A stretch of DNA of 64,000 nt from JABJAG01 sp965222215 (GTDB lineage: Bacteria; Pseudomonadota; Alphaproteobacteria; UBA6615), in assembly GCA_965222215.1 (NCBI GenBank), contig OZ244931.1:372001-436000 (forward strand). Direction: 5' to 3'. The position numbers and the translations under genes are program-made. Below are positions 16,598-25,513 of the stretch, in pieces. Each line of letters begins with the position of its first letter. The stretch's first letter is position 1. Under the pieces are notes generated by a model. The model was given only the letters and a program-made list of their open reading frames with translations. It was not told the origin of the DNA and searched no databases.

Positions 16598-18408
16598 GTG
16601 TCGTGATGAGCCCCATGGACGGACATACGCTCGCGGAACCGCAGGAGGTTTCCCGTTTGGGCGCCACCCTGCCGCCGCCGTCGCTCGCGGGTGCGAGTGG
16701 CGCGCTGGCCGTGTGGCCCGGCGCGGTCATCGAGTACGGGCCCGACGGCGATGTCCTGGCGGCCAACGACCTGGGCACGCATCTTGTCCGCACGTCGGCC
16801 GGCAACGCGAATTCGCCCCTGCCGGGCCTCGTGGCGCTCGTGTCCCAGTCCGGCGGCAGCGTGTGCGACCGGCTGGAAGTGACATTCGACCATGCGCGTC
16901 GCTGGTTCGAATGCATCGCCCTGCCGCGCGACGGGGGCGGTGTTCTCGTCCTGGCACGCGACCAGACCTACGATTTCAATATCCGCCAGGCGCTGTTCGA
17001 TTCCCGCCAGCGCTATCGCGACCTGGTCACTATTTCGAGCGACTTTGCGTTCGAAACGGACCGCAGCGGCAAGTTTGTTTTCGTCTCGCCGCACGGCGCG
17101 CTGGGATATTCGCCGGAAGACCTGATCGGGCGTGAGCCGCGCGAGTTCCTCGTCGATGGCGACGTGGACGATTCAGACCTTCCGTTCCATGCGCGCAGTG
17201 CGGTCGTTCATGCACAGATCTGGCTTCGCAATATCGACGGCGAAGAGGCCTGCCTGCTTGCTTCGGCGGTGCCGGTGGTCGACGAGCAAGGCAAATGGTC
17301 TGGCGCACGCGGTTTGTGTCGCGACGTTACCCACGAACGGCTGCGTGACAGCGAACTGGCACAGGCCAAGGTGCGCGAGCAGGTGGTCGCTTATGTGGTC
17401 AACCAGATTCGCGAGGAAGCGCGCCCGCGCGCGATGCTCGAATCCGCGGCGTCGATGCTGGGCCGGGCGACGTCGGCGGCGTCCGCCGTGTTGAGTTTCT
17501 CCTCCGAAGACGGGTGGCAGTTGTCCGCGAGCTACGGCGAGTGGCCGGAGACCGTTAATCTCGAAGCGCTCGCGCGGGATTTCGCCCAAGGCCCGGACTC
17601 GCGCGTGATCGAAATCGGGGCGAACCGCCTTCTGGGCCGGGCGACCTGGTACCACGGCTCGGTGAACGGCGCCGTGGTTCTGCTCCGCGATAAGGGCAAG
17701 CGGTCCTGGAATGACGATGAGTCCGCGATGCTGGATGCGGTGGCCGGTCAGCTGGCGATCGGATTGCGCCAGATTGCAGACCATCGCGAACTGGAACGGC
17801 TTTCCACCACCGACGCGCTGACGGGGCTGATGAATCGCCGCGCGTTCACCTCCAGCCTCGAAGGCGCCATGGAGCGCGCCGTGCGGAATGAAACGCCGGG
17901 TGTGTTGCTGTTCGTCGATCTCGATAACTTCAAGCAGATCAACGACACGAAAGGTCATGAGACGGGTGACACCGTGCTGCGTGAGATTTCGGAACTCATC
18001 AGTTCGCGGAACCGCAAGTATGACCTGGTTGCGCGCCTCGGCGGTGACGAGTTCGCCGTTTGGCTCGACAACGCGGGTGTCGATCTCGCGACGCGCCGGG
18101 CCGAGGAGATTGTCTCGGTTGTCGGCGCGCTGGCGGAAAAGTATTCCGAACCTTCGAGCCCGCTGGGCGCGTCGGTCGGTCTTGCGGAATTCCTCCCCGA
18201 ATCCGGCGAGACGAGGCGCGCGCTGCTGATCCGCGGCGACGAGGCCATGTACGCCGCGAAGCGCGCCGGCAAGAACGGTTGGGCGGTCGCGGAAGCTTTC
18301 GATCCGGCGCAGACAGGGAATTCAGACGACGATGCCGAGGGGCAAGCGCTTCGCGAGGATGGCGATGTGCGCGATGGAGATCAGAACGATGACCAACGTC
18401 CAGACTGA
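16594..18408 (+). CDS. PAS - GAF-like - GGDEF diguanylate cyclase
   Basis: 604 residues. The order is an N-terminal PAS-like region (about 30-125), a second PAS (about 138-250), a GAF-like domain (about 265-395) and GGDEF (about 400-565). The GGDEF domain has TTDALTGLMNRRAF, VDLDNFKQINDTKGHETGD and intact LGGDEF (483-487). RKYD at 474-477 lies exactly five residues before GGDEF, the position of the inhibitory RxxD I-site, so product feedback is likely. There are no membrane segments, which suggests cytoplasmic signals such as redox or a ligand. The start is coupled to the EAL gene by ATGA, and the last 20 bases overlap the DUF2336 gene. Confidence 0.9.
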   Translation: MSVVMSPMDGHTLAEPQEVSRLGATLPPPSLAGASGALAVWPGAVIEYGPDGDVLAANDLGTHLVRTSAGNANSPLPGLVALVSQSGGSVCDRLEVTFDHARRWFECIALPRDGGGVLVLARDQTYDFNIRQALFDSRQRYRDLVTISSDFAFETDRSGKFVFVSPHGALGYSPEDLIGREPREFLVDGDVDDSDLPFHARSAVVHAQIWLRNIDGEEACLLASAVPVVDEQGKWSGARGLCRDVTHERLRDSELAQAKVREQVVAYVVNQIREEARPRAMLESAASMLGRATSAASAVLSFSSEDGWQLSASYGEWPETVNLEALARDFAQGPDSRVIEIGANRLLGRATWYHGSVNGAVVLLRDKGKRSWNDDESAMLDAVAGQLAIGLRQIADHRELERLSTTDALTGLMNRRAFTSSLEGAMERAVRNETPGVLLFVDLDNFKQINDTKGHETGDTVLREISELISSRNRKYDLVARLGGDEFAVWLDNAGVDLATRRAEEIVSVVGALAEKYSEPSSPLGASVGLAEFLPESGETRRALLIRGDEAMYAAKRAGKNGWAVAEAFDPAQTGNSDDDAEGQALREDGDVRDGDQNDDQRPD

Positions 18409-19813
18409 GATCGACGACTATCCGGAGATCGGATACGAAGATCAGAAGCGGATGGCCCGGGACGGGAGCCACGACGAGCGCTGCGGTCTTGCGGCGCGCG
18501 ACGACGTGCGGCCCGAGATTCTCTACTATCTAGCGGGAGACCCCGATCCCGGTGTGCGCCGTTACATCGCGCGAAACGATGCCACGCCACGTCATGCCGA
18601 TTTCCTGCTGGCCCAGGACGACGACGACCGTGTCCGGTCCGACGTGGCCGGAAAAATCGCCAGCGTGTCCTTCGATCAGGCGGAGGCGGAGCAAAGCAAT
18701 GTCTATCGGGTGACGATGCAGGCGCTCGAGGTGCTTGCGGGGGACCAGCTGGTCCGGGTCCGGCAGATACTTTCCGACGCCCTGAAAGACAGCACCGGCG
18801 CGCCGCGCCACGTCGTGGAGAAGCTTGCCCTCGACCGTGAGCTGACGGTCAGCGGGCCCGTGCTCGAACACTCCCCCCTGCTTACCGACGATTTCCTGAT
18901 CGGGGTCCTGCACAGCGAACCGGTCCAGGGGGCCCTGAAGGCGATCTCGCGCCGGGTGGCGCTCGGCCAGGAAGTGGCGGATGCCATTGTCGATTCCGGT
19001 GACGCGGAAGCGGTCGCGGAACTCCTGGGCAACGACAGCGCGCAGATTCGCGAGGAAACGCTCGACCGTATCGTCGACCAGGCGCCGGGCCAGCCCGGCT
19101 GGCACAGGCCGCTCGTTCACCGCCCGGGCCTGCACACGAACGCGTCCCGGCGCATCGCCGAGATCGTCTCCGGGTCACTGTTGGTGGAACTCAAGAAACG
19201 AACCGACCTCGACGACGCCGCGCTTGCCGCGATCGACGAGGTCATCCAGCGGCGCCTGGACGGAAACGAACTGGGCGACATAGCGGACCTCTGGGGCGAC
19301 AGTGCGCCCGGCGCACCGGTGCCGGAAGGCCCGGACGGTCCGGAGGACCCGAGATGGGCGGGCGAAAGCCGAGAGACCTTGGTGCCCCCTGAAGAAGAAG
19401 GGCCGCTCGACCCGAATTGGGCGAACCGGGAAGAGGCCGAGGCCAAGGGCGAGTCCAAGCAGGCGAAGAGAGCCCGCAAGCTGCATGCGAAAGGCGCGCT
19501 CAAGGAAAAGCATATCGCGGACGCGCTCAACGACGGTGAGACCGACTTCGTCGTCGTCGCAACCTCGGCGCTGGCGGGTGTTTCGGAAGATGTGATCCGC
19601 AAGGCTGCGACCCTGCAGAACGCCAAGGCGATCGTGGCCCTGGCCTGGAAGGCCGGGCTCTCGATGCGCCTGGCGACCCGTTTGCAGATGAATCTCGCGA
19701 AGATTCCGCCCAGCGGCGTCCTGCGTGCGACCGCGTCGGACGGCTATCCGATCTCGCCCGAGGAAATGACCTGGCAGCTTGAGTTCATCGCCGGCATGAC
19801 CGACGGCGAGTAG
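18389..19813 (+). CDS. DUF2336 HEAT-like repeat protein
   Basis: 474 residues. Residues about 1-280 are alpha-helical repeats (GYEDQKRMARDGSHDERCGLAAR, ILYYLAGDPDPGVRRYIARN, DDDDRVRSDVAGKIA) typical of DUF2336, an alphaproteobacterial family with no firm function. A Pro/Glu-rich acidic linker (about 310-365) then leads to a second helical domain (about 375-470). ATG at 18389 is chosen because GGAGAT lies 9 bases upstream; it overlaps the cyclase gene by 20 bases. Coupling to c-di-GMP enzymes suggests a scaffold or effector role, which is inference. Confidence 0.75.
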   Translation: MTNVQTEIDDYPEIGYEDQKRMARDGSHDERCGLAARDDVRPEILYYLAGDPDPGVRRYIARNDATPRHADFLLAQDDDDRVRSDVAGKIASVSFDQAEAEQSNVYRVTMQALEVLAGDQLVRVRQILSDALKDSTGAPRHVVEKLALDRELTVSGPVLEHSPLLTDDFLIGVLHSEPVQGALKAISRRVALGQEVADAIVDSGDAEAVAELLGNDSAQIREETLDRIVDQAPGQPGWHRPLVHRPGLHTNASRRIAEIVSGSLLVELKKRTDLDDAALAAIDEVIQRRLDGNELGDIADLWGDSAPGAPVPEGPDGPEDPRWAGESRETLVPPEEEGPLDPNWANREEAEAKGESKQAKRARKLHAKGALKEKHIADALNDGETDFVVVATSALAGVSEDVIRKAATLQNAKAIVALAWKAGLSMRLATRLQMNLAKIPPSGVLRATASDGYPISPEEMTWQLEFIAGMTDGE

Positions 19814-19836
19814 GAACAGGGAAAGGAGACGCGCCG

Positions 19837-21000
19837 ATGCCCATGGATCGTACGGAGCTGTCGAAGGTGATCAACGCCGGTCGTTCGACCGCGTTCAATG
19901 TGTTCGAAATCGGCAGGACTATTCCGGCCGACGACCCGATCGGCAAGCTGTTCCGCAACAAGACCCTGAACAACTCGCTGTTCTTCAAAATCATGGAGCG
20001 CAACAGCGCGCAGTACAACACGATCTCGACCGTCCAGACGCTTCTGTTCTTCCCGTACAACCTCGACAATGTTTACGAGGGCGGCGATTCCATCCTGTTC
20101 GACGACCCGGCCTTCAACAAGGTTCTTCAGGTCAAGACCGGCGCGGATTCGCAGAGCGAGGAAAGCCAGGTCGACTATGTGATGGACCTGGAAATTCTGG
20201 AGATGATCTACTCGCTCCCGACGCTCGACCCGTTCCTCTTGCGCAGCAAGTCGGAGCAGCTCGACCTCGACGACCGGATTCATCCCCACTACTTCATGAT
20301 CAGCGAGGAAGACTGGAAACGAATCCGCACGCCGATCCGCACCAAGATCAGAACGCTTGTGCGCCGGGCCTATGTGGGCGGCGGGAAGGTGTCGGCCGAC
20401 AAGGTCGAGCAGCACGTTACCCGTTTCCTGTCGAAAATCTGGGAAGCCAAGGATATCGAGGGTATCGAGGATTTCGTGCGCAGCATGGAAATTCCGCCGG
20501 AGCGTGCGCCCGAGCTTTTCTTTGCCTGGAAAGCGATCTGCTACTACCAGGTCCAGTTCGAGGAATACCTGCCGCGCATGAAGAATTTCTTCGCATGGCT
20601 CGGCGACGACAAGATGTCCGTTCCGCTCGACTGGCCGCGGTTGATGCAGGAAGACCGCGACCGGGTCGAGTACTCGCTCCTCGGTCTGCGCGACAAGGTT
20701 CGCGACACGTATCGAAGCATCAAGATCGTGCTGAACAACTACGAACGAAGCTACAGAGGTTTTATCGAGGACAACCAGCCGCGCGCCTTCAAGGATTTCC
20801 TGTCCCACGCCGACGACGATTACACGAACCTGGCGACATGCCTGAGCGCGAACATTCACGCGCTGAGCATCTGGTCGAAAATGCAGACCCGGTATGGCCA
20901 GCGGCTGCGCTACGAGCAGTTCAACGAACTCGTGGATACCCTGTCGATCCTGTACGACATGCGCCGGCCCACAGGCTCGCACCTGCGCCAGGCGAGCTAG
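19837..21000 (+). CDS. Unrecognised 387-residue protein in the c-di-GMP operon
   Basis: 387 residues, no family recognised. It is preceded by a strong ribosome site (GGAAAGGAGA) and starts 23 bases after the DUF2336 stop, so it belongs to the same operon. The composition is soluble, rich in charged and aromatic residues, with no signal peptide or membrane segment. Landmarks are NSLFFKIMERNSAQYNTIST, a short repeat of acidic turns (YEGGDSILFDDP), basic KIRTLVRRAYVGGGK, and a long helical C-terminal half (DRVEYSLLGLRDKVRDTYRS). No nucleotide-binding or catalytic motif is visible. It could be a structural or regulatory partner, or an output of the PAS-EAL/GGDEF pair. Confidence 0.7.
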   Translation: MPMDRTELSKVINAGRSTAFNVFEIGRTIPADDPIGKLFRNKTLNNSLFFKIMERNSAQYNTISTVQTLLFFPYNLDNVYEGGDSILFDDPAFNKVLQVKTGADSQSEESQVDYVMDLEILEMIYSLPTLDPFLLRSKSEQLDLDDRIHPHYFMISEEDWKRIRTPIRTKIRTLVRRAYVGGGKVSADKVEQHVTRFLSKIWEAKDIEGIEDFVRSMEIPPERAPELFFAWKAICYYQVQFEEYLPRMKNFFAWLGDDKMSVPLDWPRLMQEDRDRVEYSLLGLRDKVRDTYRSIKIVLNNYERSYRGFIEDNQPRAFKDFLSHADDDYTNLATCLSANIHALSIWSKMQTRYGQRLRYEQFNELVDTLSILYDMRRPTGSHLRQAS

Positions 21001-21004
21001 CGCC

Positions 21005-21913
21005 TCAGGCCGCCCAGATGGCCGTGCCGAGCCCGTGTTCGGTGAAAATCTCGATCAGCAATGAATGCGCGGCGCGGCCGTCCATGATGACGGCGGCTTC
21101 CACCTCGTTCTCCACCGCGTCGATGCAGGTCTCGACCTTCGGGATCATGCCGCCCGAGATCGTTCCGTCCTCGATCAGCGCGCGCGCCTGATCCACGCCG
21201 ATGTCGGCGATCAGGTTGCTCTCGCCATCCAGAACGCCGACGACGTCGGTCAGCATCAGCAACCGTGCGGCGTTGACGGCGGATGCGATCGCGCCCGCCG
21301 CCGTGTCGGCGTTCACGTTGTAGGTCGCGCCGTCGTCGCCGATCCCGATGGGTGCGATCACGGGGATGATGTCCGCACTGGTGAGGCTGTCGAGCAGGTC
21401 CGGGTCGACATGGGACGGATCGCCCACGAAGCCGAGGTCGAGAATTTTCTCGATGTTGGAATCCGTCTCCCGGCTCGTGCGCCGCAATTTTCGGACGGAC
21501 ATCAGGTTCCCGTCCTTGCCCGACAGGCCCACGGCCCGTCCGCCCGCGCCGTTGATGGCCGACACGATCTGCTTGTTGATCGACCCGGACAGGACCATCT
21601 CGACGATCTCGACCGTCTCCGCGTCGGTCACGCGCAGGCCGTCGACGAACTCGCTCTTGATTTTCAGCCGTTCCAGCATTGCGCCGATCTGCGGGCCGCC
21701 GCCATGCACGATGATCGGGTCGATCCCCACCTGCTTCAAAAGCACGATGTCGCGCGCGAATGCAGCCGCGAGGTCTGCGTCGCCCATCGCGTGGCCGCCA
21801 TACTTGATGACGAAGCGCTGTCCGGCGAACTTGCGCATATAGGGAAGCGCCTCGGCGAGGACTCCGGCCTTCGCGAGCAGTTCTTCGGGGGGTGGCGCGC
21901 TGTCTGGGCCCAT
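21005..21913 (-). CDS. argB: Acetylglutamate kinase
   Basis: 302 residues. It phosphorylates N-acetylglutamate in arginine synthesis. It is an amino-acid-kinase fold: VIKYGGHAMGD (phosphate loop with Lys), PIIVHGGGPQIG, the NAG-binding RVTD segment, NVNADTAAGAIA, LLMLTDVVGV and the C-terminal GGMIPKVETCIDAV with the catalytic Lys. The N-terminal helix (about residues 8-30) is of the type that lets hexameric, arginine-inhibited ArgB assemble, so feedback by arginine is plausible. It lies downstream of engB in the rpmH-argB cluster and meets the 387-residue gene tail to tail. Confidence 0.96.
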   Translation of the reverse strand: MGPDSAPPPEELLAKAGVLAEALPYMRKFAGQRFVIKYGGHAMGDADLAAAFARDIVLLKQVGIDPIIVHGGGPQIGAMLERLKIKSEFVDGLRVTDAETVEIVEMVLSGSINKQIVSAINGAGGRAVGLSGKDGNLMSVRKLRRTSRETDSNIEKILDLGFVGDPSHVDPDLLDSLTSADIIPVIAPIGIGDDGATYNVNADTAAGAIASAVNAARLLMLTDVVGVLDGESNLIADIGVDQARALIEDGTISGGMIPKVETCIDAVENEVEAAVIMDGRAAHSLLIEIFTEHGLGTAIWAA

Positions 21914-21973
21914 GACCTTGTCCGTTCTTGTCGTGTTGGTGCGGGTCGCGAACGATGTGCAACTTATCGCGAT

Positions 21974-22618
21974 TCAGGCGGCATTCGCCAGCGTGCCCAG
22001 ATCGGTGCGCAGTTCCGAAATGCCCTCGTTCTTGCGCGAACTGGTCAGGATCGGTTCGGGCAGCGCGGCCGGGTGCTGTTTCAGGGCCTTCATGACCTCT
22101 TCCAGCCGCGATTCACGCTCTGCCTGCTTGAGTTTGTCCGTCTTCGTCAGCACCAGCCGGTAGACGACGGCGGACTGGTCCAGCATCTCCATCATCTCGT
22201 TGTCGCCCGCCTTGATCCCGTGGCGGGCGTCGATGAGCAGGCAGAGACGATGCAGGTTCGGGCGTCCGCGCAGGTAGTCGCGCAGGGTGGCGTTCCAGCG
22301 CGCGATGTCCGTTTTCGAGGCACGGGCGTAGCCGTAGCCGGGCAGGTCGACGAGCATCAGCCGGCCGGCAAGATCGAAGAAGTTGAGCTCGCGGGTGCGG
22401 CCCGGCGTGTTGCTGGTGCGCGCGAGGGTCTTGCGGCCGGTCAGCGCGTTCAACAGGCTCGATTTTCCGACATTCGACCGCCCCGCGAAGGCGACTTCGG
22501 GAAGCGTCGGCTCCGGAAGGTCCGGCAGCCGGGCCACGCCGCGCACGAAGGTGCATTCCTGGGCGAAGAGGTGCCGGGCGGCTTCCTCGGCCGCGTCCTC
22601 GTGGCTGTCACGCGCCAC
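21974..22618 (-). CDS. engB: Ribosome biogenesis GTPase EngB (YihA/YsxC)
   Basis: 214 residues from a GTG start. It is an essential GTPase for large-subunit assembly. G1 is AGRSNVGKSSL, G2 lies in NTPGRTRELNFF, G3 is DLPGYGYA (the EngB-specific LPGYGYA), G4 is TKTDKL and G5 is TSSRKNEG. It begins four bases after the yidC stop and is therefore co-transcribed with yidC, as in most alphaproteobacteria. Confidence 0.95.
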   Translation of the reverse strand: MARDSHEDAAEEAARHLFAQECTFVRGVARLPDLPEPTLPEVAFAGRSNVGKSSLLNALTGRKTLARTSNTPGRTRELNFFDLAGRLMLVDLPGYGYARASKTDIARWNATLRDYLRGRPNLHRLCLLIDARHGIKAGDNEMMEMLDQSAVVYRLVLTKTDKLKQAERESRLEEVMKALKQHPAALPEPILTSSRKNEGISELRTDLGTLANAA

Positions 22619-22622
22619 GGGG

Positions 22623-24395
22623 TCAGTCCGCCTTGGCGCTGCTCTCGGTTTTGCCGCCCCCGACCGAGACGCCCATGCGCCGCATGATCACGTACTGCTG
22701 GGCAATCGAGAGCAGGTTGTTCCATGTCCAGTAGATCACCAGGCCGACCGGGAAGGAGGCCAGGAAGATCATGAAGATCAAGGGCATCAGCATGAAGATG
22801 CGCGCCTGGATCGGGTCGGCCGGGGCGGGGTTCAGCTTCTGCTGGGCGAACATGGTGATGCCCATGAGGATCGGCCAGACGCCGAGCATGAGACCGAACG
22901 GCGGCACCCAGTCGATCATGCCGAACAGGGTGAACAGGTTCAGCGGATCGGGCGCGGACAGATCCTGTACCCAGCCGAAGAACGGCGCGTGTCGCATCTC
23001 GATGGAGACGAACAGCACCTTGTAGAGCGCGAAGAAGACCGGAATCTGCAGTGCGATGGGCAAACAGCCGGACACCGGGTTGACCTTCTCACGGCGGTAC
23101 ATCGCCATGAGCTCCTGCTGCATCTTCTGCTTGTCGTCCGCGTATTTCTCGCGGAGTTCCGTCATCTTCGGCTGCAGCGCCTTCATCGCGCTCATCGAGC
23201 GGTAGGACTTGTTCGCCAGCGGGAAGAAGAACAGCTTGATGATGACCGTGACCGCGAGGATCGCGAGGCCGAAGTTGCCGAGGAAATCGGCAGAGAAAAT
23301 GATGACCTGCAGCAGCGGCTTGGTCAGGAAGAAGAACCAGCCGAAGTCGATCGCCATCTCGAAGCGCTCGATGCCGAACTTCTCTTCGTAGTTCTTCAGC
23401 ACCTTGAAGACCTTGGCGCCGGCGAAGAGCTGGTGCGTGTTCTCCACCCCCTGGCCGGGCGCAAGCGATGTCGCCTCGCTGCGGAAGTCGGCCTGGTAGA
23501 GCTTGGCGCCGGCCGCGGTCGTGTCGAACAGAAAGCGCGCGTCGACCTTCTCGTCGTTGCCCGGGACCAGCGCGGTGAGCCAGTAGATATCGGTGAAGCC
23601 GAGCCAGCCGCCGGTCGATTCGAATGACTGCGGGCGCTCCGGCTCGTCCTCCAGGTCGTCGTAGTCGATCTCGTGCAGCGACTCATCGAGAACCCCGATG
23701 GGGCCTTCATGGAGGATGAAGAAGCCGAGGGTATCGGGCTCGTTGACCCGCGTGACGCGGCCGAAAGGCGTGACATTGATCGCCGTGCCGCCGGTATTCT
23801 CGACCCGGTCGGTCACCGTGAACATATAGCGTTCGTCGACGGCGATCGTCCGCGTGAGCAGCAGCCCCTCTTCGGTGCGCGCGGTCAGGACGACCGGGGT
23901 GTCGACGGTCAGGGTATCCCTGTCGGCCGACCAGGCGGTGCGTCCGCCGCCGGTTACCGTTCCGTTTCCGGTCAGCCAGCCGAATTCGGCAAAGTAGGGA
24001 TTGTTCGAGCCGCGCGGCGACAGCAGCGTGATGTTCGGACTGTCGGGCTCTACCGTCTGCCGGTAGTTGCGCAGGACCAGATCGTCGAAGCGCCCGCCTG
24101 TCAGGTTGATCGACCCGGTGTAGGAGGGTGTCTCAATGTTTACGCGGGTCGTCTCGGCGATGATCTCGTCACGGTCGCGCGGAACGGCGGGTGCCCCGGC
24201 ACCCGTCCGGGGGCCGGTGCCCGGTGACGGGACGGCCGGTACGCCGATCGAATCCGGGTTCCGGCCGGCCAGTTCCGCCTGGCGCTGTTCCTCGGCGAGG
24301 CGCGCCTCCTGCTGCGGCTTTTCGACCAGCATCTGCCAGCCGAGAAGGATGGCCAGCGACATCGCGATCGCGAGGATAAGGTTCTTCTGGTCCAT
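22623..24395 (-). CDS. yidC: Membrane protein insertase YidC
   Basis: 590 residues, the long Gram-negative type. TM1 at about 5-24 (LILAIAMSLAILLGWQML) is followed by a Pro/Ala-rich linker, the large periplasmic beta-sandwich domain (about 85-340) and the conserved membrane core of about five segments from residue 345. The core includes the coiled cytoplasmic loop MSAMKALQPKMTELREKYADD and PVSGCLPIALQIPVFFALYKVLF. It inserts and folds inner-membrane proteins alone or with Sec. It lies six bases downstream of yidD. Confidence 0.96.
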   Translation of the reverse strand: MDQKNLILAIAMSLAILLGWQMLVEKPQQEARLAEEQRQAELAGRNPDSIGVPAVPSPGTGPRTGAGAPAVPRDRDEIIAETTRVNIETPSYTGSINLTGGRFDDLVLRNYRQTVEPDSPNITLLSPRGSNNPYFAEFGWLTGNGTVTGGGRTAWSADRDTLTVDTPVVLTARTEEGLLLTRTIAVDERYMFTVTDRVENTGGTAINVTPFGRVTRVNEPDTLGFFILHEGPIGVLDESLHEIDYDDLEDEPERPQSFESTGGWLGFTDIYWLTALVPGNDEKVDARFLFDTTAAGAKLYQADFRSEATSLAPGQGVENTHQLFAGAKVFKVLKNYEEKFGIERFEMAIDFGWFFFLTKPLLQVIIFSADFLGNFGLAILAVTVIIKLFFFPLANKSYRSMSAMKALQPKMTELREKYADDKQKMQQELMAMYRREKVNPVSGCLPIALQIPVFFALYKVLFVSIEMRHAPFFGWVQDLSAPDPLNLFTLFGMIDWVPPFGLMLGVWPILMGITMFAQQKLNPAPADPIQARIFMLMPLIFMIFLASFPVGLVIYWTWNNLLSIAQQYVIMRRMGVSVGGGKTESSAKAD

Positions 24396-24401
24396 CGCGT
24401 G

Positions 24402-24716
24402 TCAGGTTCCCTTGTGCGGCGGCACGCGAAGCGCGGCGGTGCCGGCCCCGTCGTCGATGTCGCCGCAATGTGTGTCATGGCGCGCAGGCGGAACGGGATC
24501 ATAGCCCGCGCCACCCCACGGATTGCAGGAAAGAATGCGCCTGATTGCAAGCCAGGTTCCGCGAAGCGGGCCGTGTACCTGCAGCGCTTCGGCCGCGTAG
24601 TGCGAACAGCTGGGCGTGTAGCGGCAGTTGGGGCCCAGCACCGGGGAGAGGACCCACTGCCAGAACAGGATCGGCAGCCGCAGAACGGCTACGGCCGCGC
24701 GCGCGAGGGGGCTCAT
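24402..24716 (-). CDS. yidD: Membrane protein insertion efficiency factor YidD
   Basis: 104 residues. The ATG at 24716 starts MSPLARAAVAVLRLPILFW. The family signature is complete: CRYTPSCSHYAAEALQVHG, then LAIRRILSCNPW and GGAGYDPVP. It is a small amphipathic membrane-associated protein that aids YidC-dependent insertion. A much longer reading upstream in this frame is only the rnpA shadow. The start overlaps the rnpA stop by four bases (ATGA), so the two are translationally coupled. The 25-residue tail after DPVP is rich in Asp and Ala and not conserved. Confidence 0.93.
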   Translation of the reverse strand: MSPLARAAVAVLRLPILFWQWVLSPVLGPNCRYTPSCSHYAAEALQVHGPLRGTWLAIRRILSCNPWGGAGYDPVPPARHDTHCGDIDDGAGTAALRVPPHKGT

Positions 24717-25141
24717 GCCGCGCCTCGCCCGGTGACCGGCTTCGTCGCGTCGCATTTCTCGAGCGCCGTCGCAAGATCGTCCAGCAGCTTGTCGTAGGGC
24801 CTCGCGGCCGTGGCGGCGCGGGCGATCACCACATAGTCGCAGTCGCGGCGCGCCGACGGCGCCATGATCTCGCGCACCGCGGCGCGCAGGCGCCGCCGCG
24901 AGCGGTTGCGCACGACAGCGCCGCCGATCTTTTTGGTGGCCGTGAAGCCCACGCGAATGCCGTCCGGTTCCGGACGAACGGATGGCGGGCGCGGCGCAAC
25001 CTGCAGGACGAGGCCCGGGGCGGCCCAACGCCGCCGTTCCGCGGCCACACGCAGGAAATCGGCCCGGTTGGGCAGACGCGTCACGGGCGAAACATCGCAA
25101 TGTTCCGCCTCCGGCGTCGTTTCCACCGCCGTTCCTGTCAT
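24713..25141 (-). CDS. rnpA: Ribonuclease P protein component
   Basis: 142 residues. It is the protein subunit of RNase P, which matures tRNA 5' ends. The start ATG at 25141 gives MTGTAVETTPEAEHCDV and then the canonical core: LPNRADFLRVA, VGFTATKKIGGAVVRNRSRR (the RNR box) and RLRAAVREIM, ending YVVIARAATAARPYDKLLDDL. The N-terminus is about 20 residues longer than in many homologues. It lies between rpmH and yidD, as in most bacteria. Confidence 0.93.
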   Translation of the reverse strand: MTGTAVETTPEAEHCDVSPVTRLPNRADFLRVAAERRRWAAPGLVLQVAPRPPSVRPEPDGIRVGFTATKKIGGAVVRNRSRRRLRAAVREIMAPSARRDCDYVVIARAATAARPYDKLLDDLATALEKCDATKPVTGRGAA

Positions 25142-25200
25142 GGTCCAGATGTTCCCGGTGATCGTGGCCGCGCACGGCCGAAGCCATGCACGATCGTCGT

Positions 25201-25335
25201 TCAGGCGCTGAGGTTCTTGCGCCCCCGCGCACGCCGGCGCGCCAGAACACGGCGTCCGCCGACCGTCTTCATGCGGGAGCGAAAACCATGCCGGCGCTTG
25301 CGCACCAGATTGCTGGGTTGAAAGGTCCGCTTCAC
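25201..25335 (-). CDS. rpmH: 50S ribosomal protein L34
   Basis: 44 residues, GTG start, read directly from the minus strand: KRTFQPSNLVRKRRHGFRSR, then MKTVGGRRVLARRRARGRKN and LSA. This is the complete and nearly invariant L34 sequence. A GGAG lies seven bases before the GTG. It heads the rpmH-rnpA-yidD-yidC-engB-argB series behind a near-consensus promoter. Unlike in many bacteria, dnaA is not next to it. Confidence 0.97.
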   Translation of the reverse strand: MKRTFQPSNLVRKRRHGFRSRMKTVGGRRVLARRRARGRKNLSA

Positions 25336-25378
25336 GCGAATTCTCCATTGCCTTCAAGGGCTTTTCAATTCGGCGCGC

Positions 25379-25407
25379 TGTATACGAACTCATGCCATGG
25401 AAGTCAA
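25379..25407 (-). promoter_or_regulatory. Strong sigma-70-type promoter of rpmH
   Basis: On the minus strand TTGACT (25402-25407) and TATACA (25379-25384) are separated by exactly 17 bases, one mismatch each from TTGACA and TATAAT. Transcription would start near 25372, leaving a leader of about 37 bases with the GGAG site before rpmH. This is the best promoter match I found in the window and fits a ribosomal protein operon. Confidence 0.8.
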
Positions 25408-25513
25408 CGTGTGTGGGCGGTGTTAACCCAAGGCGTTTCCTCACGCATAGGTGAGTGGTTCGTCAACGCGTGCGCACCAAGTAGGGTCGCAACAACAAAA
25501 GGGCAGTTTCACG

